Shown: piece after piece, positions 8,478 to 17,375 of the stretch
Layout of the letters: each line of letters opens with the position of its first letter
Numbering within the stretch: position 1 is the stretch's first letter
Assembly: GCF_001544075.1 (NCBI RefSeq)
Contig: NZ_BCNT01000015.1
Span: 35,913 to 99,912 of the forward strand
Reading direction: 5' to 3'
Origin: Comamonas terrae
GTDB lineage: Bacteria; Pseudomonadota; Gammaproteobacteria; Burkholderiales; Burkholderiaceae_C
Length of the DNA: 64,000 bases
Translations under genes and position numbers: made by a program
Notes under the pieces: model-generated
Database searches by the model: none
Told to the model about the DNA's origin: nothing
What the model saw: the letters and a program-made list of their open reading frames with translations, nothing else

Positions 8478-9782
8478 TCAGCTCTGGTCAGGCTTGGCGG
8501 AGGGCAAAAGCCCCGCGGCCCGCAGCTTGTCCTTTTTGCTGGGGCGGCGGCCCTTGATGCCGCCGTTGCCGTCCTGCGCAACAGGTGGCGGCGGAGCTTC
8601 TTCGGTGGGCTCGAAACCGGGAAGCTGCTCCAGCGCGATATCGAGCTGGTTGCGCTTGCAGATCAGCTTCCAGTGCGCGGTGTCGGCCGGCGTGACGAAG
8701 GTGATGGCTGTCCCCGCATGGCCGGCGCGGCCCGTGCGGCCGATCCGGTGGATATAGTCGGTCGGCGAGCGGGGCAGGTCGTAGTTGACGACAGCGGGCA
8801 GCTGCGCAATGTCGATGCCGCGCGCGGCCAGGTCGGTGGTGATGAGCAGCTGCCAGCGCTTGGCCTTGAACTGCTCCAGCACCTCCTTGCGCGCGCCCTG
8901 GCTCATGTCGCCGTGGAAGGTGGTGGCATAGATGCCGGCGCGGTACAGCTTGTTGGCCAGCATCTCGGCCGTGTGGCGCTTGGCGACAAAGACCAGCGCG
9001 CGCTCCCAGTCCGGGCTGTCCTTGCCGTCCTGCAGCAGCTGGCGCAGCAGTTGCGTGCGGCGGCTGCCGTCGACGGCGATCGCGCGCTGGACGATGTTCT
9101 CGGGGCTGCTGGCGTGCTCTGCGCCGGCATCCGAATCCACCTGGACTCGCACGGGCTCGTGCAGCAGCCCGTCGGCCAGGGCCTCCACGTGCTGGGGATA
9201 GGTGGCGGAGAACAGCAGGGTCTGGCGCTGGCGCGGCAGCAGGGCCAGCACGCGGTTCAGCTCCTCGGCAAAGCCCAGGTCCAGCAGGCGGTCGGCCTCG
9301 TCCAGCACCAGGTGCTGTACGGCGCTGAGGCGTATGGCGTTATGCGCCGCCAGATCCAGCAGGCGGCCGGGCGTGGCCACGAGGAAATCGGCACTGCCGC
9401 GCAGCTGCATCATCTGCGGATTGATGGACACGCCGCCGTAGACGACGCGGCAGCGCGGGCTGTGCGGCAGGTGGCGCACCAGATCGCTCAGTGTCTCGTG
9501 CACCTGCAGGGCCAGCTCGCGCGTGGGCACCAGGATCAGCGTGCCCAGCGTGCGCACAAAGCCGGTGCGGGCCCGGGCGGCGCCTGATGCCTGCCATTGC
9601 TGCAACAGCGGCAGCAGATAGGCCGCTGTCTTGCCCGAGCCCGTGGGCGCGCAGGCCCGGAGGTCGCGCCCGGCCAGAACGGCCGGCACGGCCTGCTGCT
9701 GGATGGGCGTGGGCTCGGCCAGCCCCAGGTCTTGGGCCGCATTCACAAGTTCGGAGCGCAGGCCGAGGGTGGCAAAGGACAT
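8478..9782 (-). CDS. rhlE: DEAD-box ATP-dependent RNA helicase (RhlE-like)
   Basis: A 434-residue RNA helicase that remodels RNA or ribonucleoprotein using ATP. All core motifs are present: the Q-motif region (AEPTPIQQQ), Walker A APTGSGKT at 45-52, PTREL, ATPGR, DEAD at 161-164, LFSAT, ATTFHGD, TTDLAARGID and HRIGRTGR. A short basic tail (GRRPSKKDKLRAAGLLP) follows and may add RNA affinity. ATG 9782 starts MSFATLGL, the normal N-terminus of RhlE-type proteins. The longer open frame upstream (to 10094) overlaps the divergent oxidoreductase gene and is not coding. Assignment to RhlE rather than another DEAD-box subgroup is by overall pattern. Confidence 0.92.
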   Translation of the reverse strand: MSFATLGLRSELVNAAQDLGLAEPTPIQQQAVPAVLAGRDLRACAPTGSGKTAAYLLPLLQQWQASGAARARTGFVRTLGTLILVPTRELALQVHETLSDLVRHLPHSPRCRVVYGGVSINPQMMQLRGSADFLVATPGRLLDLAAHNAIRLSAVQHLVLDEADRLLDLGFAEELNRVLALLPRQRQTLLFSATYPQHVEALADGLLHEPVRVQVDSDAGAEHASSPENIVQRAIAVDGSRRTQLLRQLLQDGKDSPDWERALVFVAKRHTAEMLANKLYRAGIYATTFHGDMSQGARKEVLEQFKAKRWQLLITTDLAARGIDIAQLPAVVNYDLPRSPTDYIHRIGRTGRAGHAGTAITFVTPADTAHWKLICKRNQLDIALEQLPGFEPTEEAPPPPVAQDGNGGIKGRRPSKKDKLRAAGLLPSAKPDQS

Positions 9783-9960
9783 GGTGGACAAGAGAAAAAG
9801 AAGAAGAGGGGGCACGCCGGCGCGCGCAAGGAATGCGGCGGCAGGGCAGGTGGCGCATTGTGCGTGAATTGCGGCATCGCAGTGCCGCACAAGGGAAAAG
9901 CCGTGGACGCTACATTCGCAGCAGGCGGGCATGTGCCCGATGCACAGCAAGGAGACGTTC

Positions 9961-10944
9961 ATGGCACAGGCCATTGTGATCACGGAATACGGCGGCCCCG
10001 AAGTGCTGCAGATTGCCACGGTGGAGCCCCGGCCTGTCGCGCGCGGCCAGGTGCGCGTGCGGCACACGCGCATCGGGGTGAATTTCCACGACATCTATGT
10101 GCGTTCGGGCCTGTACAAGACGCTGGCGCTGCCGGGCACGCCCGGCATCGAGGCCGTGGGCGTGGTGGCCGAGGTGGGCGAGGGCGTGGCCCGCTGGAAG
10201 GCGGGCGACCGCGTGGCCTATGTGTCGTCGGCCTACGCCATCTATGCCACCGAGCGTGTGATCGACGCCGAGGAACTGATCGCGGTGCCCGACGACCTCG
10301 GCGACGATCTCGTGGCGTCCAGCCTGCTGCGCGGCCTCACGGCCGATGTGCTGCTGCACCGCGTGGCGCAGGTGGCCGAGGGGTCGCGCATTCTGGTGCA
10401 GGCCGCGGGCGGCGGCATGGGCCAGATCCTGAGCCAGTGGGCCACGCAGCTGGGCGCCATGGTCATCGGTACGGCGGGCAGCGATGCCACGGCCAGGAAG
10501 GCCGATCAGGCCGGCTGCGTGGAGGTGATCCGCTACCGCGGCGAGGGTGCGCAGGACGTGGCCGCGCGCGTGATGGCGCTCACCCGGGGCCATGGCGTGG
10601 ACGTGGCCTACGACGGCGTGGGCCGCGACAGCTTCGACGGTTCGCTGGCCAGCCTGGCCTTCGGCGGCCAGCTGGTGATGTACGGCCAGTCCTCGGGGCC
10701 GGTGCCGCCGCTGGAGATCGCGCGCCTGGCGGCCCGCTCGGCCGGCGTGTGCCGGCCCATGGTGTTCCATTTCGTGCGGAGCCCCGCAGAACGCGAGGCC
10801 ATGGCCGCGCGCGTGTTCGAGGCGCTGCGCAAAAAGCATTTCCGCATGGCCGAGCCCAGGGCCTTTGCGCTGGCCGATGCGGCGGCCGCGCACCGCGAGC
10901 TCGAGGCCCATGGCGCCGTGGTACCCATTGTGCTGGTGCCTTGA
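9961..10944 (+). CDS. Zinc-independent quinone oxidoreductase (NADPH:quinone reductase-like)
   Basis: A 327-residue medium-chain dehydrogenase/reductase without zinc ligands. The N-terminal half has ITEYGGPEVLQ and RHTRIGVNFHDIYVRSGLY, typical of Qor. The NADPH-binding half begins with VQAAGGGMGQ, and VAYDGVGRD follows. ATG 9961 is chosen because AAGGAG lies 6 nt upstream; an in-frame ATG at 9931 lacks such a site. Family members reduce quinones or unsaturated carbonyls using NADPH; the true substrate is unknown. It diverges from the DEAD-box helicase gene across about 180 nt. Confidence 0.9.
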   Translation: MAQAIVITEYGGPEVLQIATVEPRPVARGQVRVRHTRIGVNFHDIYVRSGLYKTLALPGTPGIEAVGVVAEVGEGVARWKAGDRVAYVSSAYAIYATERVIDAEELIAVPDDLGDDLVASSLLRGLTADVLLHRVAQVAEGSRILVQAAGGGMGQILSQWATQLGAMVIGTAGSDATARKADQAGCVEVIRYRGEGAQDVAARVMALTRGHGVDVAYDGVGRDSFDGSLASLAFGGQLVMYGQSSGPVPPLEIARLAARSAGVCRPMVFHFVRSPAEREAMAARVFEALRKKHFRMAEPRAFALADAAAAHRELEAHGAVVPIVLVP

Positions 10945-10948
10945 GATG

Positions 10949-10977
10949 CTATGAAAACAGGGGCTGCTGGCGCCTGC
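10949..10977 (+). repeat. Dispersed palindromic repeat, copy after the quinone reductase gene
   Basis: GCTATGAAAACAGG followed by GGCTGCTGGCGCCTG. It shares the GCTAT(N)GCTGCTGGCGC pattern with the copies at about 4162, 25013, 32401 and 55410. It begins 4 nt after the upstream stop codon. Confidence 0.5.
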
Positions 10978-11093
10978 CGGCCAAAGATTTGGACGCGAAA
11001 TCAGCTTGAAATCATGGCAAGACACGCGTGAAATGCTCCTTTTTTTGCAAGCGCCATGGCTTGCATGGCCGCAGGCATGCGGCTACGGCCCGT

Positions 11094-11131
11094 AAAAAAA
11101 GCCCGCAGGATTGGCGTCCTGCGGGCTTTTT
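11094..11131. terminator. Bidirectional intrinsic terminator (gltA operon end)
   Basis: GCCCGCAGGA (11101-11110) and TCCTGCGGGC (11117-11126) form a perfect 10-bp stem with a 6-nt loop. A7 precedes it and T5 follows, so it has a U-tract on both strands. It lies 35 nt after the gltA stop and probably ends the sdh-gltA transcript and any readthrough from the quinone reductase. Confidence 0.9.
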
Positions 11132-11166
11132 CATTCAGGTCCGGCGAGCCGGACCCGGCCGGGCGA

Positions 11167-12477
11167 TCAACGCTGGGCGATGGGCTTGACGTCGCGCGAC
11201 ACGGAGCCGGTAAACAGCTGGCGAGGACGGCCGATCTTGTACTCGGGGTCGGCCATCTGCTCGTTGAGCTGGGCGATCCAGCCCACGGTGCGGGCCAGCG
11301 CGAAGATGCCGGTGAACAGGTTCACGGGGATGCCGATGGCGCGCTGCACGATGCCCGAGTAGAAGTCCACGTTCGGGTAGAGCTTGCGCTGAACGAAGTA
11401 GTCGTCTTCCAGGGCGATCTTTTCCAGCTTCTTGGCCAGGGCGAACAGGGGGTCGTTTTCCAGGCCCAGCTCGGCCAGGATCTCGTTGCAGGTTTCCTGC
11501 ATGAGCTTGGCGCGGGGGTCGTAGTTCTTGTAGACGCGGTGGCCAAAGCCCATCAGCTTGACGCCGCTGGTCTTGTCCTTGACCTGTTCCATGAACTCGC
11601 CGACCTTCTCGATGCCGCCGTTGGCCTGGATGCTTTCCAGCATGTTCAGGCAGGCTTCGTTGGCGCCGCCGTGGGCAGGGCCCCACAGGCAGGCCACGCC
11701 GGCGGAGATGGCGGCAAACGGGTTGGTGCCCGACGAGCCGCACAGGCGCACGGTGGAAGTGGAGGCGTTCTGCTCGTGGTCGGCGTGCAGGATGAAGATG
11801 CGGTCCAGCGCGCGCTCGACCACGGGGTTGACCTTGTATTCCTCGCAGGGGTTGCCGAACATCATGCGCATGAAGTTGCCGGCGTACGACAGGTCGTTCT
11901 TGGGATACATGTAGGGCTGGCCCATGCCGTACTTGTAGGCCATGGCGACCAGCGTGGGCATCTTGGCGATCAGGCGGATCGCGGCGATGTTGCGGTGCTC
12001 GGGATTGTTGATGTCGGTGCTGTCGTGGTAGAAGGCCGACATGCCGCCCACCAGGCCGGTCAGCACGGCCATGGGGTGAGCGTCGCGGCGGAAGCCGCGC
12101 AGGAAGAACTGCATCTGCTCGTTGACCATCGTGTGCTTGGTCACGGTGTCTTCGAATTCGGCCTTCTGCTTCTCGTTGGGCAGCTCGCCGTACAGCAGCA
12201 GGTAACAGGTTTCCAGGAAGTTGCAGTTCTTGGCCAGCTGCTCGATGGGGTAGCCGCGGTACAGCAGCTCGCCCTTGTCGCCATCGATGTAGGTGATGGC
12301 CGATTGGCAGGCAGCGGTAGAGAGGAAGCCCGGGTCATAGGTGAACATGCCCGTCTGGGCATAGAGCTTGCGGATGTCGATCACATCCGGGCCGATGCTG
12401 CCCTGGTAAACGGGCATCTCGACACTGGGAGCACCGTTGCTGAAAGACAGCGTTGCTTTGTTGTCAGCGAGTTTCAT
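11167..12477 (-). CDS. gltA: Citrate synthase, type II
   Basis: A 436-residue citrate synthase that condenses oxaloacetate and acetyl-CoA at the entry of the citric acid cycle. Active-site segments are visible: [10 protein letters not shown] (first catalytic His), [14 protein letters not shown] (second His) and the Asp in [10 protein letters not shown]. The beta-rich N-terminal part ([24 protein letters not shown]) marks the hexameric, NADH-regulated type II form of Gram-negatives. ATG 12477 is used because AAGGAAG lies just upstream; the frame also offers a TTG two codons earlier. It is the last gene of the sdhC-sdhD-sdhA-sdhB-sdhE-gltA array, 30 nt after sdhE. Confidence 0.97.
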   Translation of the reverse strand: MKLADNKATLSFSNGAPSVEMPVYQGSIGPDVIDIRKLYAQTGMFTYDPGFLSTAACQSAITYIDGDKGELLYRGYPIEQLAKNCNFLETCYLLLYGELPNEKQKAEFEDTVTKHTMVNEQMQFFLRGFRRDAHPMAVLTGLVGGMSAFYHDSTDINNPEHRNIAAIRLIAKMPTLVAMAYKYGMGQPYMYPKNDLSYAGNFMRMMFGNPCEEYKVNPVVERALDRIFILHADHEQNASTSTVRLCGSSGTNPFAAISAGVACLWGPAHGGANEACLNMLESIQANGGIEKVGEFMEQVKDKTSGVKLMGFGHRVYKNYDPRAKLMQETCNEILAELGLENDPLFALAKKLEKIALEDDYFVQRKLYPNVDFYSGIVQRAIGIPVNLFTGIFALARTVGWIAQLNEQMADPEYKIGRPRQLFTGSVSRDVKPIAQR

Positions 12478-12507
12478 TTCCAAACTTCCTTCTCTAGTTT
12501 GCCTAAC

Positions 12508-12801
12508 CTACCGGGATTGGGCGCCGGGCTGGCGCTTGCGCACCATCTCCAGCACTTCCCTGACTTCTTGGGTATCGAGTTGGCCTTCAGGTTCCTTGCG
12601 GCGCAGGAAAAGATCCATCAGGTCGTTGTCTGCCAGATCCATCAAGGCAGACAGGCCGGCTGCATGCTGCTGCGTGAGCCGGTTTCCGTAGGTGGCGAAG
12701 AACTGCTCGATGAACAGATCGTTCTCGACCAGGCCGCGGCGGCAGCGCCACCGCAGCAGGTCGCGCTCACGCTCTTCGAGCAGGGCATTCGTCATACGCA
12801 T
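12508..12801 (-). CDS. sdhE: FAD assembly factor SdhE
   Basis: A 97-residue protein of the SdhE/Sdh5 family, which promotes covalent attachment of FAD to SdhA. The RWRCRRGLVENDLFIEQFF segment contains the RGxxE signature of the flavinylation surface, and MDLADNDLMDLFLRR follows. The proposed ATG at 12801 overlaps the TGA of sdhB (ATGA), indicating translational coupling; an in-frame ATG at 12795 is equally possible. Its place between sdhB and gltA is the usual betaproteobacterial order. Confidence 0.93.
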   Translation of the reverse strand: MRMTNALLEERERDLLRWRCRRGLVENDLFIEQFFATYGNRLTQQHAAGLSALMDLADNDLMDLFLRRKEPEGQLDTQEVREVLEMVRKRQPGAQSR

Positions 12802-13505
12802 CAGATGGTTCGACGAACCATCAGCTCCTTGATCTTGCCGATGGCTGCGGTGGGGTTCAGGTGCTTGGGGCACACGTCCACGCAGTTCATGATGGTGTGG
12901 CAGCGGAAGAGGCGGTACGGATCTTCCAGGTTGTCAAGGCGCTCGCCGGTGGCCGTGTCGCGGCTGTCCGCGATGAAGCGGTAGGCCTGCAGCAGGCCGG
13001 CCGGGCCCACGAACTTGTCGGGATTCCACCAGAAGCTGGGGCAGCTGGTGGAGCAGCTGGCGCACAGAATGCACTCGTACAGGCCGTTGAGCTCTTCGCG
13101 CTCTTCGGGCGACTGCAGGCGCTCCTTGCTCGGCGATGCATACAGATCGCTTTGCAGGTAGGGCTTGATCGAGTGGTACTGCTTGAAGAACTGCGTCATG
13201 TCCACGATCAGGTCGCGGATCACCGGCAGGCCGGGCAGGGGCTTGAGAACGATCTCACCCTTGAGGGTGTTCATGTTCGTCAGGCACGCCAGGCCGTTCT
13301 TGCCATTGATGTTCATGGCGTCGGAGCCGCACACGCCCTCGCGGCAGGAGCGGCGGAAGGCGATGGACGGGTCCATCTTCTTGAGCTTGACCAGCGCATC
13401 CAGCAGCATGCGCTCATGGCCGTCCAGCTCGACTTCCACGGTCTGCATGTAGGGCTTGGCATCCTTGTCCGGATCGTAGCGGTAGATTTTGAAAGTACGC
13501 TTCAT
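12801..13505 (-). CDS. sdhB: Succinate dehydrogenase iron-sulfur subunit
   Basis: A 234-residue subunit of complex II that passes electrons from SdhA FAD to ubiquinone. It shows the [2Fe-2S] cysteines (SCREGVCGSDAM with a later LACLTNM), the [4Fe-4S] ligands in CILCASCSTSCPS and the [3Fe-4S] ligands in CHTIMNCVDVCPK. Length is as expected. It lies 27 nt after sdhA, and its stop overlaps the sdhE start. Confidence 0.97.
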   Translation of the reverse strand: MKRTFKIYRYDPDKDAKPYMQTVEVELDGHERMLLDALVKLKKMDPSIAFRRSCREGVCGSDAMNINGKNGLACLTNMNTLKGEIVLKPLPGLPVIRDLIVDMTQFFKQYHSIKPYLQSDLYASPSKERLQSPEEREELNGLYECILCASCSTSCPSFWWNPDKFVGPAGLLQAYRFIADSRDTATGERLDNLEDPYRLFRCHTIMNCVDVCPKHLNPTAAIGKIKELMVRRTI

Positions 13506-13532
13506 TTTGATCTTCTCTCGTGGGCTGCTGGA

Positions 13533-15338
13533 TTAGAACGTGCGGACCTTAGGCGGCACGCTGTCAACGGTCAGGGGCTTCAAGTTCACAGGCTTGTAGG
13601 ACAGGCTGTTGGTGGCGCTGTCCCACAGGGTGTGCTTGAGCCATTCCTTGTCGTTGCGGCCCAGCGGGAAATCGGGGTGGTCGGCAGGGTGCTCGTAGTC
13701 GTACACGGTGTGTGCGCCGCGGCACTCGTGGCGGGCGGCCGCCGAGGTCATGGTGGCCTGGGCGACTTCGATCAGGTTGTCCACTTCCAGCGCTTCCATG
13801 CGCGCGGTGTTCCAGACCATGGACTTGTCCTTCAGGGTCACGGAGCCCACGCGTTCGCGGATGGCGTTGATCTTCTCCACGCCCTCGTCCATGCCCTTTT
13901 GCGTGCGGAACACGCCGGCGTGCTGCTGCATCGAGGAGCGGATGTCGTTGGCGATGTCCTGGGCATAGATGCCGTCCTTGGATTCCTGCAGCTGGTTCAG
14001 GCGTGCCAGGGTGCGGTCGGCGCCGTCGGCCGGCACGGCATGGTGGTCGCCGAAGTCCCTGACGAACTGCACGATGTGCTTGCCGGCGGACTTGCCGAAC
14101 ACCAGCAGGTCCAGCAGCGAGTTGGTGCCCAGGCGGTTGGCGCCGTGCACCGACACGCAGGAGCATTCGCCCACGGCGTAGAGGCCGTTGACCACGCGGT
14201 TCTGCTGGCCGTCCCAGGTCACGACCTGGCCGTTGATGTTGGTGGGGATGCCGCCCATCTGGTAGTGGATGGTGGGCACCACGGGGATCGGCTCCTTGGT
14301 GATGTCCACGTTGGCGAAGTTGTGGCCGATTTCTTCCACGGAGGGCAGGCGCTTGCGGATGGTGTCGGCGCCCAGGTGGTCCAGCTTCATCAGGATGTAG
14401 TCCTTGTTGGGACCGCAGCCGCGACCTTCCTTGATTTCCTGGTCCATGGAGCGGGACACGAAGTCGCGCGGTGCCAGGTCCTTCAGCGTGGGCGCGTAGC
14501 GCTCCATGAAGCGTTCGCCTTCGCTGTTGAGCAGGATGGCGCCTTCGCCACGGCAGCCTTCGGTCAGCAGCACGCCCGCGCCGGCCACGCCGGTGGGGTG
14601 GAACTGCCAGAACTCCATGTCCTGCAGCGGGATGCCAGCACGGGCTGCCATGCCCAGGCCGTCGCCGGTGTTGATGAAGGCATTGGTCGATGCCTGGAAG
14701 ATGCGGCCGGCGCCGCCCGTGGCCAGCAGCACGGCCTTGGCGTGCAGCTCGTACAGGTCGCCGGTCTCCAGTTCGATGGCGGTCACGCCGACCACGTCGC
14801 CCTGGGTGTTGCGGATCAGGTCCAGGGCCATCCATTCCACGAAGAAGTTGGTCTTGGACTTGACGTTCTGCTGGTACAGCGTGTGCAGCATGGCGTGGCC
14901 GGTACGGTCGGCCGCGGCGCAGGCGCGCTGCACGGGCTTTTCGCCGTAGTTGGCCGTGTGGCCGCCGAAGGGACGCTGGTAAATCGTGCCGTCGGGATTG
15001 CGGTCGAAGGGCATGCCGAAGTGCTCGAGCTCGATCACGACGTTCGGCGCTTCGCGGCACATGAATTCGATGGCGTCCTGGTCGCCCAGCCAGTCGGAGC
15101 CCTTGATGGTGTCGTAGAAGTGGTAGTGCCAGTTGTCCTCGCTCATGTTGCCCAGCGAGGCGGACACGCCGCCCTGCGCAGCCACGGTGTGCGAGCGGGT
15201 GGGGAAGACCTTGGACAGCGAGGCGACCGACAGGCCGGCGCGCGACAGTTCCAGCGCGGCGCGCAGGCCGGAGCCGCCGGCACCGACGATGACGACGTCA
15301 AACTTGCGCTTGGTGATGTTTGCTTTGGTATAGCTCAT
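13533..15338 (-). CDS. sdhA: Succinate dehydrogenase flavoprotein subunit
   Basis: A 601-residue catalytic subunit that oxidises succinate to fumarate. The N-terminal FAD-binding motif VIVGAGGSGLRAALELS is followed by SHTVAAQGG, whose His carries the covalent FAD. HPTGVAGAGVLLTEGCRGEG and the active-site MGGIPTNINGQV segment are present, as is ECSCVSVHGANRLGTNSL near residue 400. The C-terminal domain ends with KPVNLKPLTVDSVPPKVRTF. It is the third gene of the sdhCDAB array; sdhD lies 33 nt upstream. Confidence 0.98.
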   Translation of the reverse strand: MSYTKANITKRKFDVVIVGAGGSGLRAALELSRAGLSVASLSKVFPTRSHTVAAQGGVSASLGNMSEDNWHYHFYDTIKGSDWLGDQDAIEFMCREAPNVVIELEHFGMPFDRNPDGTIYQRPFGGHTANYGEKPVQRACAAADRTGHAMLHTLYQQNVKSKTNFFVEWMALDLIRNTQGDVVGVTAIELETGDLYELHAKAVLLATGGAGRIFQASTNAFINTGDGLGMAARAGIPLQDMEFWQFHPTGVAGAGVLLTEGCRGEGAILLNSEGERFMERYAPTLKDLAPRDFVSRSMDQEIKEGRGCGPNKDYILMKLDHLGADTIRKRLPSVEEIGHNFANVDITKEPIPVVPTIHYQMGGIPTNINGQVVTWDGQQNRVVNGLYAVGECSCVSVHGANRLGTNSLLDLLVFGKSAGKHIVQFVRDFGDHHAVPADGADRTLARLNQLQESKDGIYAQDIANDIRSSMQQHAGVFRTQKGMDEGVEKINAIRERVGSVTLKDKSMVWNTARMEALEVDNLIEVAQATMTSAAARHECRGAHTVYDYEHPADHPDFPLGRNDKEWLKHTLWDSATNSLSYKPVNLKPLTVDSVPPKVRTF

Positions 15339-15371
15339 TCTTAACCTTCAATCGTGGAGACTGTGTCTCGA

Positions 15372-15737
15372 TCAGAGACGCCACAGAACCTGAACGCCCC
15401 AGCCGACGCAGCCGACCAGCCAGACAATGGTGAAGACCTGGAGCAGGAAGCGCAGGCCTGCGGGCTTGACGTAGTCCATCCAGATGTCGCGCACGCCGAT
15501 CCAGGCGTGCCAGCCCAGCGCCACGAAGACGGTCAGGGTCAGGAATTTCATCCACTGGGGCGCGAAGATGCCGGCCCATTGCTCGTAGCCGATGGGGCCG
15601 CTGGTGGTGAGAAAGCGCACCAGCAGGACCACGGTGTAGATGGCGATCAGCAGGGCGGTGGCGCGCTGGGCGAGGAAGTCGCGGGTGCCGTAGTGCGCGC
15701 CGACGACGATGCGCTTGGAGCCGTAGTTCACGGACAT
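15372..15737 (-). CDS. sdhD: Succinate dehydrogenase membrane anchor subunit
   Basis: A 121-residue anchor with three membrane helices (about residues 22-42, 64-84 and 97-118). Haem b and quinone site residues match the family: His77 in GWHAWIGVRD, then Asp88 and Tyr89 in WMDYVK, with the 12-residue spacing of the haem His and quinone Tyr seen in E. coli SdhD. It precedes sdhA and follows sdhC. Confidence 0.94.
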   Translation of the reverse strand: MSVNYGSKRIVVGAHYGTRDFLAQRATALLIAIYTVVLLVRFLTTSGPIGYEQWAGIFAPQWMKFLTLTVFVALGWHAWIGVRDIWMDYVKPAGLRFLLQVFTIVWLVGCVGWGVQVLWRL

Positions 15738-15780
15738 GGTTTTTCCTTATCGTGAGGTGTTATCGACTGGCGGCTGTATC

Positions 15781-16206
15781 TCAGTACAGGCCAAACAGCT
15801 TGGCGCCCAGCACCACGGTCAGGACCAGGCTGATCGCCAGCACGGTCAGCGCCGTGCTCTTGCCGGTCTGCTTGTTGACGGCGTGATGGTTCACATCCAT
15901 GACCAGGTGGCGGATGCCGGCGCAGAAGTGGTGCAGGTAGGCCCAGATCAGCGCCAGGCACACCAGCTTGGCGAACCAGCCAAAGCTGCCGCCGAACACG
16001 GCGGTGAATCCGTCATACGAAATCTCCGAGGACACCGACCTGTCGAACATCCAGATGATGAACGGCAGCAGCAGGAACATCAGCAGTCCGCTGACGCGGT
16101 GCAGGATGGACACGATGCCTGCGGGCGGCAGGCGGTAGGTCGTCAAGTCCTTGAAGAGATGGATGTTGCGGAACTCGGGCCGCTGTTTGGCTTGTTGCTC
16201 TGTCAT
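15781..16206 (-). CDS. sdhC: Succinate dehydrogenase cytochrome b556 subunit
   Basis: A 141-residue anchor with three predicted membrane helices. SILHRVSG places the quinone-binding Ser33 and Arg37. YLHHFCAGIRHLVMD holds the haem-ligating His (His93 by comparison with E. coli His84). ATG 16206 gives MTEQQAKQRPEFRN; the longer open frame upstream runs through the promoter region and is not supported. It is the first gene of the operon, 43 nt before sdhD. Confidence 0.94.
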   Translation of the reverse strand: MTEQQAKQRPEFRNIHLFKDLTTYRLPPAGIVSILHRVSGLLMFLLLPFIIWMFDRSVSSEISYDGFTAVFGGSFGWFAKLVCLALIWAYLHHFCAGIRHLVMDVNHHAVNKQTGKSTALTVLAISLVLTVVLGAKLFGLY

Positions 16207-16353
16207 GGCAGGGTACTTTCGTGGATGTAACTGCGTTGTAATCGCTAGTGCGAAGCGATACAAAATTCTATTGCAATGCAGCACAAGTGGTTTACCGGGA
16301 AATGCGTACCGGGCACGTAGGTTTCGGTGCAATGGGTTATTTTCCCAGGAGAT

Positions 16354-17145
16354 TCAGCTCAATGCATTGCGGTAATGATGGGTATCGGTGCGGTAGAGGC
16401 CGCGGCGTAACTCCATGGGAACATCGTTGTAGGTGAAAGCCGTGCGCTCCACGCTGAGCAGGGGGGTGCTGCAGGGGACATTGAGCAGCTGGGCCTGTTC
16501 GGCGTCGGGCAGGACGGCGCGTATTTTTTCGTCGGCACGAACCATGCGAACCCCGTAGTCGAGTTCGAACATGGCGTAGGTCGGCCCCTGGTAGCTGGAC
16601 ATCTGCTCGACCGTGAGCCCCTTGAAGGCGTGGCCGGGCAGCCAGATGTCCTCGAGAATCGTGGGCACGCCGGCAAAGGACAGGATGCGGCGCACATGCA
16701 TGACCGCATCGCCCGTGCGCAGCGCCAGGGCGCGGGCCACTTCGGCGGGGGCGCGCAGGCGGCGGCAGTCGAGGATGTGGCGCTCGGCACGGCCCTCGCC
16801 CTGCAGGTCGCCGGCATCGGGGTGCAGTTTCAGGAAGCGGTACTGGACCTGCTGGGCCGCATGGGTGGCCACGAAGGTGCCCTTGCCCTGGCGGCGCATG
16901 ACGAGGTTTTCGGAAGCGAGCTCGTCGATGGCCTTGCGCACCGTGCCCTGGCTGACCTTGAAGCGGGCAGCCAGCTCCATTTCACTGGGGATCAGCTCTC
17001 CAGGGCGCCATTCGCCGGCTTCCAGGCTTTGCAGGATGAGCCCCTTGATCTGCTGGTACAGGGGGCTGAATGCCGGAGTGGAGACGCCAGTACCGCCAGT
17101 CGTGGTGGCAGGGGATTCTGGGGCTGTGCTGTGAAGGGTCGGCAT
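16354..17145 (-). CDS. GntR-family regulator with UTRA domain (HutC-like)
   Basis: A 263-residue transcription factor. After a low-complexity leader of about 28 residues comes a winged helix-turn-helix (PLYQQIKGLILQSLEAGEW, PSEMELAARFKVSQGTVRKA, RRQGKGTFVATH). A UTRA ligand-binding domain follows (ALALRTGDAVMHVRRI, PMELRRGLYRTDTHHY at the end). It lies between sdhC, whose start is 147 nt downstream on the same strand, and the divergent mdh gene. The 12-bp palindrome in the spacer of its own promoter (17227-17238) suggests autorepression and control of mdh. The effector is unknown; a cycle intermediate is plausible. Confidence 0.9.
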   Translation of the reverse strand: MPTLHSTAPESPATTTGGTGVSTPAFSPLYQQIKGLILQSLEAGEWRPGELIPSEMELAARFKVSQGTVRKAIDELASENLVMRRQGKGTFVATHAAQQVQYRFLKLHPDAGDLQGEGRAERHILDCRRLRAPAEVARALALRTGDAVMHVRRILSFAGVPTILEDIWLPGHAFKGLTVEQMSSYQGPTYAMFELDYGVRMVRADEKIRAVLPDAEQAQLLNVPCSTPLLSVERTAFTYNDVPMELRRGLYRTDTHHYRNALS

Positions 17146-17220
17146 AGGGGTGGTGAAGGGGTGCCTCCGCGGTGCGACGCGTAAAGTCTGTCGTGTTTTT
17201 GCTAGTGTAGCTCTTTGCCG

Positions 17221-17248
17221 ATCATATCTTATATAAGACATAAGACAA
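17221..17248 (-). promoter_or_regulatory. Likely gntR promoter with operator in its spacer
   Basis: Read on the minus strand, TTGTCT and TATGAT are separated by 16 nt, a good sigma-70 promoter. The perfect palindrome TCTTATATAAGA at 17227-17238 lies inside that spacer, where a bound repressor would block polymerase. The neighbouring GACATAAGACA adds a partial direct repeat. Confidence 0.6.
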
Positions 17249-17249
17249 A

Positions 17250-17279
17250 TTGACCGAGCTTTCAAATCGGCAGTACACT
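17250..17279 (+). promoter_or_regulatory. Likely mdh promoter
   Basis: TTGACC (17250-17255) and TACACT (17274-17279) are separated by 18 nt. Transcription would start near 17286, leaving a leader of about 90 nt. The palindrome at 17227-17238 ends 11 nt before the -35 box, so a regulator bound there could affect both directions. Confidence 0.6.
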
Positions 17280-17375
17280 TTCGCCATGTTTGCGGAGCAC
17301 GGGCTGCTGGTGATGGACGCTGGTGCAACCTGGCGCCGGTAACATCTCAATTTTTTCCAAAACTGGAGTTTCACC

